From contig CAXMSN010000112.1 in assembly GCA_964196275.1 (NCBI GenBank), forward strand, positions 1-21,081: a stretch of 21,081 nucleotides of DNA. The letters are read 5' to 3'. The position numbers and the translations under genes were made by a program. Shown here one piece after another: positions 14,777-19,439 of the stretch. The number at the start of each line of letters is the position of its first letter. Positions within the stretch are counted from its first letter, which is position 1. The DNA comes from UBA5794 sp964196275 (GTDB lineage Bacteria; Actinomycetota; Acidimicrobiia; Spongiisociales; UBA5794). Under the pieces are notes generated by a model. That model worked only from the letters and a program-made list of their open reading frames with translations. It was not told the DNA's origin and ran no database searches.

Positions 14777-15014
14777 GACTCTCGAGATCCAGGGAGGAGC
14801 GGGAGCCGAAGTGACGGCCGCGATAGCAGCGGTGGTCAGCGCCATCGAGGAGCAGGAGCGAGAGGCCGCAGCGACCCGACCGAAACCCGTCCGGCGGAGC
14901 CAATGGGCACAGGCCGCAAGGCCGCTCGAGCGGAGAGCACCGATGACCTCGCTTGAGTACGACCGCATGCCAGGGAGTTCGGACGAAGAAGACGAGTACT
15001 TGCCTGGCGTCTGA
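14769..15014 (+). CDS. Acyl-CoA carboxylase epsilon-like small subunit
   Basis: This 81-residue protein overlaps the 3' end of mce by 8 nt (ATG 14769; GGAG 7 nt upstream), a clear sign of translational coupling. It starts MARTLEIQGGAGAEVTAAI, then has a predicted helix (AAIAAVVSAIEEQEREAA) and later SQWAQAARPLERR. This layout, a short beta segment with a glycine turn, an Ala-rich helix and then a Trp-containing Arg-rich tail, resembles the poorly conserved epsilon subunits (AccE/PccE) that tether biotin and carboxyltransferase subunits of actinobacterial acyl-CoA carboxylases. The C-terminus is unusually acidic (SSDEEDEY). The main carboxylase subunits are not in the window. The assignment is by pattern and neighbourhood, so moderate. 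Confidence 0.6.
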   Translation: MARTLEIQGGAGAEVTAAIAAVVSAIEEQEREAAATRPKPVRRSQWAQAARPLERRAPMTSLEYDRMPGSSDEEDEYLPGV

Positions 15015-15017
15015 CAA

Positions 15018-15037
15018 CGGACTTCGGACTTCGACTT
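15018..15037. repeat. Short heptamer repeat CGGACTT x2 plus a decayed copy
   Basis: Two exact CGGACTT units (15018-15031), followed by CGACTT with one base lost, between the epsilon-like gene and the thiolase promoter. It is a minimal member of the 7-bp repeat class seen elsewhere in the window. Confidence 0.6.
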
Positions 15038-15054
15038 CGATTCTGCACACGAAG

Positions 15055-15060
15055 TAGTCT
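15055..15060 (+). promoter_or_regulatory. Putative -10 element of the thiolase gene
   Basis: TAGTCT, 7 nt before ATG 15068. Confidence 0.5.
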
Positions 15061-15067
15061 TGACACC

Positions 15068-16246
15068 ATGAATCCCGTCATCTGTTCCATCGCCCGCACC
15101 CCGATCGGAAGATTTAGCGGTGTGTACTCGCCGCTCTCTGCAGTCGACCTCGGCGCCGTCGCCATTCGGGGCGCCCTCGACAGGGCAGGCCTCGAACCGG
15201 GTCAAGTCAACGAGGTCCTGTTCGGACACGTCATTCAGGCGGGCCAAGGCCAGATCACATCACGTCAGGCCGCCGTCAGGGCAGGCATTCCCATGACCGT
15301 GCCTTCAACAACGATCAACAAGGTGTGCCTGTCCGGAATGACCGCCATCCAGGAGGCGGCGAACCACATCCGACTGGGCGAATCAACGTTCGTGGTTGCC
15401 GGGGGCATGGAGTCGATGACGAATGCTCCGTATCTCCTCCCGAACGCCCGAACGGGATTTCGCATCGGCGACACCACAGCAGTCGATGCGATGACCCATG
15501 ACGGCCTCTTCTGTTCGTTTGATTCATGCATGATGGGCGAGACATCTGACCTCAAGAACGGGGACCTCTCCATCGGGCGCGATGAGCAGGACCGGTGGTC
15601 AGAGGAGTCCCATGTACGGGCGGTCGAAGCAACGGACTCAGGCCTCTTCGAACGAGAGATCGTCACGGTCACGGTTCCAGTGCGCAAGGGAGAACCTCTG
15701 ATCGTGACACAGGACGAAGGCATCCGCAGGGAAACCACGATGGAGACCCTTGGCAAGCTCAGGCCTGCATTCAACGCGGGCGGCACCATCACTGCTGGCA
15801 ACGCATCTCAGATCTCGGATGGCGCCGCAGCGGTTGTTGTCGCCGATAGGGACGCAGCCGAAGCGGCTGGACTCCCGATTCTCGCCGAAATCGTCGCATA
15901 CGGTCAGGTAGCCGGACCGGATGCCACATTGCATGAGCGGCCGGCCGAAGCCATCAACGTCGCCCTCAAACGTGCGGGCCTCGAGGTTGACGACATCGAT
16001 CTGTTCGAGATAAACGAGGCGTTCGCATCCGTTGCCATGTATTCGGCACACATGCTTGGCGTCAACCACAGCAAGGTGAACATCCACGGAGGCGCCGTCG
16101 CACTCGGACACCCACTTGGCGCGACAGGAGCCAGACTCATCGTCACCCTCATCTCAGCTCTCCAGACAACCGGTGGAACCCTCGGGGCAGCAGCACTGTG
16201 CGGTGGTGGTGGGCAGGGGGACGCCCTGATCGTGAGGATGATCTGA
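15068..16246 (+). CDS. Acetyl-CoA acetyltransferase (thiolase)
   Basis: This 392-residue enzyme is standard thiolase length. The nucleophilic Cys87 is in NKVCLSGMTAIQEA, followed by GGMESMTNAPYLLP. The C-terminal signature has NEAFA, GGAVALGHPLGATGAR with His348, and the second catalytic Cys378 in AALCGGGGQG. All residues needed for reversible condensation of two acetyl-CoA to acetoacetyl-CoA are present. The biosynthetic-type sequence and the mce neighbour suggest an acetoacetyl-CoA thiolase, although degradative thiolysis cannot be excluded. It probably has its own promoter (TAGTCT) and is followed after 1 nt by glpX (TGA-C-ATG), so the two are co-transcribed. Confidence 0.95.
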   Translation: MNPVICSIARTPIGRFSGVYSPLSAVDLGAVAIRGALDRAGLEPGQVNEVLFGHVIQAGQGQITSRQAAVRAGIPMTVPSTTINKVCLSGMTAIQEAANHIRLGESTFVVAGGMESMTNAPYLLPNARTGFRIGDTTAVDAMTHDGLFCSFDSCMMGETSDLKNGDLSIGRDEQDRWSEESHVRAVEATDSGLFEREIVTVTVPVRKGEPLIVTQDEGIRRETTMETLGKLRPAFNAGGTITAGNASQISDGAAAVVVADRDAAEAAGLPILAEIVAYGQVAGPDATLHERPAEAINVALKRAGLEVDDIDLFEINEAFASVAMYSAHMLGVNHSKVNIHGGAVALGHPLGATGARLIVTLISALQTTGGTLGAAALCGGGGQGDALIVRMI

Positions 16247-16247
16247 C

Positions 16248-17243
16248 ATGAGAGTTGCCAGCTATCTACCCGACCGAAACCTTGCGCTCGAACTCGTTCG
16301 CGTGACCGAAGCGGCGGCGATCTCAGCGGCAAGACAACAGGGCAGGGGTAACAAGGAGATCGTCGACCAAGCAGCTGTCGACGCTATGAGGCAGGTCCTG
16401 GGACGAACCAGCCTCGACGGTGTCATCGTCATCGGCGAAGGCGAGAAGGACGAAGCACCGATGCTTTACAACGGAGAAGTCGTTGGCAATGGACTTCCGC
16501 CGGAAGTGGACGTCGCCGTCGACCCAGTGGACGGGACACGCCTCACGGCAGAGGGACGAGGAAGCGCCCTCGCAGTTATCGCCCTCGCCGAACGCGGGTC
16601 GATGTACGCACCGGGCGACCTTGTGTACATGGACAAGATCGCGGTCGGGGAAGAGGCGGCTGGATCGATCGACATCAACGCGCCAGTGTCTTACAACCTC
16701 AATCAGGTCGCAAAGGCCAGAGGTAAGGAGATGTCAGAGATCACCGCGGTCGTGCTCGACCGGCCGCGAAACGAGGGCTACATCAAGGACATCCGTGAGG
16801 CGGGAGCGAGGATCTCACTCATAGGAGATGGCGACATACAGGGAGCCATCACAACGGCGATCGCAGAAACTGGACTCGACATCCTGATCGGGATAGGCGG
16901 ATCTCCCGAAGCAGTCACAGCCGCATGTGCCATGGCCGCTCTTCGAGGAGAGATCCAATGCAAGCTCTGGCCCCGTACCGACGAAGAGAGGCGGTACGCC
17001 GCGGACAACGGGCACGACCTCGACCAGGTGCTCGGCACCCGGGACCTCGTTGACTCGGATGACACGTTCTTCGCTGCAACGGGAGTCACCACCGGCTCGA
17101 TGCTCAAAGGCGTTCGCTTCGGGGGTGTCCACACCACCACCCACTCAGTAATCATGCGCTCACGCTCGGGCACGGTTCGCTTCATCGAGGCGGACCACCG
17201 CGTCGAGTGGGTTGAGGGAACACGGGTCGTCGAGCACGAGTAG
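16248..17243 (+). CDS. glpX: Fructose-1,6-bisphosphatase class II
   Basis: This 331-residue Li+-sensitive-type FBPase removes the 1-phosphate of fructose 1,6-bisphosphate in gluconeogenesis, in the cytoplasm. GlpX landmarks are YLPDRNLALELVRVTEAAA at the N-terminus, IGEGEKDEAPML (metal-binding acids, about 62-73), VDVAVDPVDGTRLTA (about 85-99), DRPRNEGYI, and GIGGSPEAVTAACAMAALRGE. Class II is the usual or only FBPase of actinobacteria. Coupling to the thiolase (1-nt gap) suggests joint control when cells grow on acetyl- or propionyl-CoA-yielding substrates, but that is an inference. A perfect heptamer array starts 8 nt after its stop. Confidence 0.95.
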   Translation: MRVASYLPDRNLALELVRVTEAAAISAARQQGRGNKEIVDQAAVDAMRQVLGRTSLDGVIVIGEGEKDEAPMLYNGEVVGNGLPPEVDVAVDPVDGTRLTAEGRGSALAVIALAERGSMYAPGDLVYMDKIAVGEEAAGSIDINAPVSYNLNQVAKARGKEMSEITAVVLDRPRNEGYIKDIREAGARISLIGDGDIQGAITTAIAETGLDILIGIGGSPEAVTAACAMAALRGEIQCKLWPRTDEERRYAADNGHDLDQVLGTRDLVDSDDTFFAATGVTTGSMLKGVRFGGVHTTTHSVIMRSRSGTVRFIEADHRVEWVEGTRVVEHE

Positions 17244-17250
17244 TCGGAAG

Positions 17251-17278
17251 ACCACGGACCACGGACCACGGACCACGG
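17251..17278. repeat. Perfect heptamer array ACCACGG x4
   Basis: Four identical contiguous 7-bp units occupy most of the 48-nt gap between the convergent glpX and glycosyltransferase genes. No hairpin terminator is visible in that gap. Confidence 0.95.
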
Positions 17279-17291
17279 AATGCAGCGGCGA

Positions 17292-18386
17292 TCAGGGGTC
17301 GGCGACCAAGGGCGCTAGCGCTGCGTCGTAGTGGGGGGCGACGGCTACCCAATCGTATTGCAGGGCTGCTTTCCGCACGGCCGGGTCGATCTGGGTGGTC
17401 AAGGATTGCTCGACGAGCGTTGCTGCTTCGGTGGGATCGTTGAACAGCGAACTCGACGGCTCCCCGCCGATCGCATCTATTCGTTCTGGATAGACCAAAC
17501 GGTTGGGCAGCACGGGTTGGGCTCCAGCGGCGATTGCCTCAACCACGCCGATGCCGAAGAACTCTTGGTCGGCCGTCGAGAGCACGACCGCAGCTTCCAG
17601 AAGGATGGACTCGTATCTGTCTCGCTCGGCATAGCCGCGGTGGATCAGCCTGACCCCGAGCCGCTCAGTGATCTCGGCAAAGGTTGGCGGGACTGACACG
17701 AACACTTCGCCACACATCGCCATCCTGAAGTCCACGCGCCTATCGATCAGGATGTCGACGATCGCCTTGAGTTCCTCGGGACCCTTGTCGTGCTCCCACC
17801 GCTGGTTCCACACGATCAGCGGTACGCCAGCCGGACCGGCTCTGGCTGCTGAGAGCGCCGCGAGCTCCACGCCGACAGGAAGAACGATCGAGGCATCGAG
17901 CACGTCACCCACCCGGTGCACGTGCTTGTACTCGGGGAAGGCGTTGAGGAACCGCATTGCCTGATCGGCGAAGACCGACCTGTGGTACTCAGAGTTGAAG
18001 ATGACCAGGTCCGACACAACTGCCGAGGCCCAGTTCTTCATCTGATAGGTGAGATCCACCTTGTCGGCAGGAGACAACGGATAGGTGAACTGGCTCTCGT
18101 GAAAGTAGGTCGCGATCGGCACGCCCGGCACTACGTTGCGAACCGCACCTGCAAATGCCGACACGTCCATCATCGACGATGCCAACACGACATCGGGGGC
18201 CCAACCAGCCTCGACGACTTCGCCAACCTGCTCAGCGAGTGTCAGGAATCCGCCGTGCATCCGCCACTTCCAGAATCGGGCAGGCAGTGTCACAAGGCGA
18301 ACATCGTGGTCGGAGTGGGCTACGTATCCGTCAGCCCAAGCCTTATGACTACCCCCGTAATACGGCTCCACCAACAGAATCTTCAC
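17292..18386 (-). CDS. Glycosyltransferase resembling tRNA-queuosine mannosyltransferase (QTMAN/DUF3524)
   Basis: This 364-residue GT-B-type protein lacks a signal peptide and membrane helices. The N-terminal domain opens MKILLVEPYYGGSHKAWADG and has LPARFWKWRMHGG (34-46) and TYFHESQFTYP (93-103). The C-terminal domain has WNQRWEHDKGPEEL (193-206), CGEVFVSVPPTFAEI (225-239) and ADQEFFGIGVVEAIAAGAQP (272-291). From memory these match the animal GTDC1/QTMAN blocks (EAFYGGSHKQL, LPAKKWHWR, YFHENQLIYP, HRWEHDKDPE, HEFFGVAMLEA), an enzyme that mannosylates queuosine in tRNA-Asp. Function in this bacterium is inferred. The GTG start at 18386 has GAGG 4 nt upstream. It follows recR by 19 nt and is probably the last gene of ybaB-recR. 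Confidence 0.85.
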   Translation of the reverse strand: MKILLVEPYYGGSHKAWADGYVAHSDHDVRLVTLPARFWKWRMHGGFLTLAEQVGEVVEAGWAPDVVLASSMMDVSAFAGAVRNVVPGVPIATYFHESQFTYPLSPADKVDLTYQMKNWASAVVSDLVIFNSEYHRSVFADQAMRFLNAFPEYKHVHRVGDVLDASIVLPVGVELAALSAARAGPAGVPLIVWNQRWEHDKGPEELKAIVDILIDRRVDFRMAMCGEVFVSVPPTFAEITERLGVRLIHRGYAERDRYESILLEAAVVLSTADQEFFGIGVVEAIAAGAQPVLPNRLVYPERIDAIGGEPSSSLFNDPTEAATLVEQSLTTQIDPAVRKAALQYDWVAVAPHYDAALAPLVADP

Positions 18387-18405
18387 GATTCCTCAGGCAC
18401 CCTCA

Positions 18406-18999
18406 TCACAGTTCCTTACGCCCCGATAAGGCGCGACCGAGTGTGACCTCATCTGCGTAGTCGAGGTCGCCGCCTACGGGGAGACCACTCGCAAGGCGTG
18501 TGACCATTACGCCCAGAGGCTTCAGACGTCTCGCAACCACCATCGCCGTTGTGTCGCCCTCGAGAGTCGGATTCGTAGCGGCGATCACCTCTTTGACCTC
18601 TTCGACCCGAACCCTGTCAACCAACTGGGAGATTCGGAGTTGGTCCTCATGGATACCGGCAATCGGATTAACCGCACCGCCGAGAACGTGGTAGCGGCCC
18701 TTGAAGATCTGCGTGCGTTCAAGCACGGGGATGTCCTGGGCACGTTCAACGACACAGATCACTGATGTGTCCCTGCGGAGATTCGTACAGATGGAACATT
18801 CCACTTCTGCAGTCACGTTGTAGCAACGCTGGCACAGGCGGACCGTCGAGCGCATCTCGCTGATGGCATCGGCAAGTCGCTGGGCATCGGCTTCCTCGAC
18901 ATTCAGCAGGTGAAACGCAATCCGCTGAGCACTCTTTCGGCCCACACCGGGGAGCCTCGACAGCTCATCGATCAGACGTTGGACGGGAGGCTCAAACAT
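18406..18999 (-). CDS. recR: Recombination mediator protein RecR
   Basis: This 197-residue RecR acts with RecF/RecO to load RecA on gapped DNA. The helix-hairpin-helix LSRLPGVGRKSAQRIAFHLL is near the N-terminus. A four-cysteine zinc motif follows (CQRCYNVTAEVECSIC, about 56-71), then a Toprim domain (VICVVERAQDIPVLERT) and the conserved YHVLGGAVNPIAGI block, with LPVGGDLDYADEVTLGRAL at the end. The ATG at 18999 shares one base with the ybaB stop (TGATG), so translation is coupled. The ybaB-recR pairing is nearly universal in bacteria. Confidence 0.97.
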   Translation of the reverse strand: MFEPPVQRLIDELSRLPGVGRKSAQRIAFHLLNVEEADAQRLADAISEMRSTVRLCQRCYNVTAEVECSICTNLRRDTSVICVVERAQDIPVLERTQIFKGRYHVLGGAVNPIAGIHEDQLRISQLVDRVRVEEVKEVIAATNPTLEGDTTAMVVARRLKPLGVMVTRLASGLPVGGDLDYADEVTLGRALSGRKEL

Positions 19000-19325
19000 C
19001 AGCCGAGCATGCCACCGAGATCAAGGCCACCGGCCACTCCGCCCATCGAGGACTGTGCGTCTGCGTTCATTGCGATGCTGGCCTGATTGACTGCAGCGAC
19101 AATGAGGTCGCCGACCATCTCTGCGTCGTCGGGATCGAGAACCCCTGGGTCGAAATCCACAGAGATGAGCTCGCCCGAGCCCTTGATCGTCGCCTTCACG
19201 ACCCCTCCGCCGGACGTTCCCTCGTACGTCTTATCGGCAAGTGCCGCCTGCGAGGCGACCATCTGTTCCTGCATTTGTTGTGCCTGCTGCATGAGCTGGC
19301 GCATATCTTTTGGCATTCGTGACAT
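18999..19325 (-). CDS. ybaB: YbaB/EbfC family nucleoid-associated protein
   Basis: The product has 108 residues from ATG 19325. The N-terminus MSRMPKDMRQLMQQAQQMQEQ is the Gln/Met-rich helix of the family, followed by VVKATIKGSGELISVDFDP and the C-terminal helix LIVAAVNQASIAMNADAQ. YbaB dimers bind DNA with little sequence specificity and are linked to recombination genes. An upstream extension of the frame would run across the intergenic gap and has no family similarity. TACCCT 6 nt before ATG 19325 fixes the start, although a second ATG lies 9 nt further in. It leads the ybaB-recR-glycosyltransferase unit. Confidence 0.93.
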   Translation of the reverse strand: MSRMPKDMRQLMQQAQQMQEQMVASQAALADKTYEGTSGGGVVKATIKGSGELISVDFDPGVLDPDDAEMVGDLIVAAVNQASIAMNADAQSSMGGVAGGLDLGGMLG

Positions 19326-19331
19326 GCGTCG

Positions 19332-19337
19332 AGGGTA
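19332..19337 (-). promoter_or_regulatory. Putative -10 element of ybaB-recR
   Basis: TACCCT on the minus strand, 6 nt before ATG 19325. It is the same hexamer as at fxsA and the receiver-like gene. Confidence 0.55.
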
Positions 19338-19371
19338 GCGACGTCGGGCACACCATCCGTGCACTGGGCAC

Positions 19372-19395
19372 GCCCAACCGAAGCGATCGGTGGGC
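19372..19395. other. Inverted repeat in the ybaB-dnaX divergent gap
   Basis: GCCCA-A-CCG and CGG-TGGGC form 8 pairs with one bulged A around a 7-nt loop, about 30 bp upstream of the dnaX -10. No T tract follows, so it is not a terminator. It might be an operator, or chance. Confidence 0.3.
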
Positions 19396-19426
19396 CACTG
19401 CCGATGTACTCGTCTCACGCTCCGTC

Positions 19427-19432
19427 TACTGT
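19427..19432 (+). promoter_or_regulatory. Putative -10 element of dnaX
   Basis: TACTGT, 7 nt before ATG 19440. Confidence 0.5.
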
Positions 19433-19439
19433 TCCGGTA

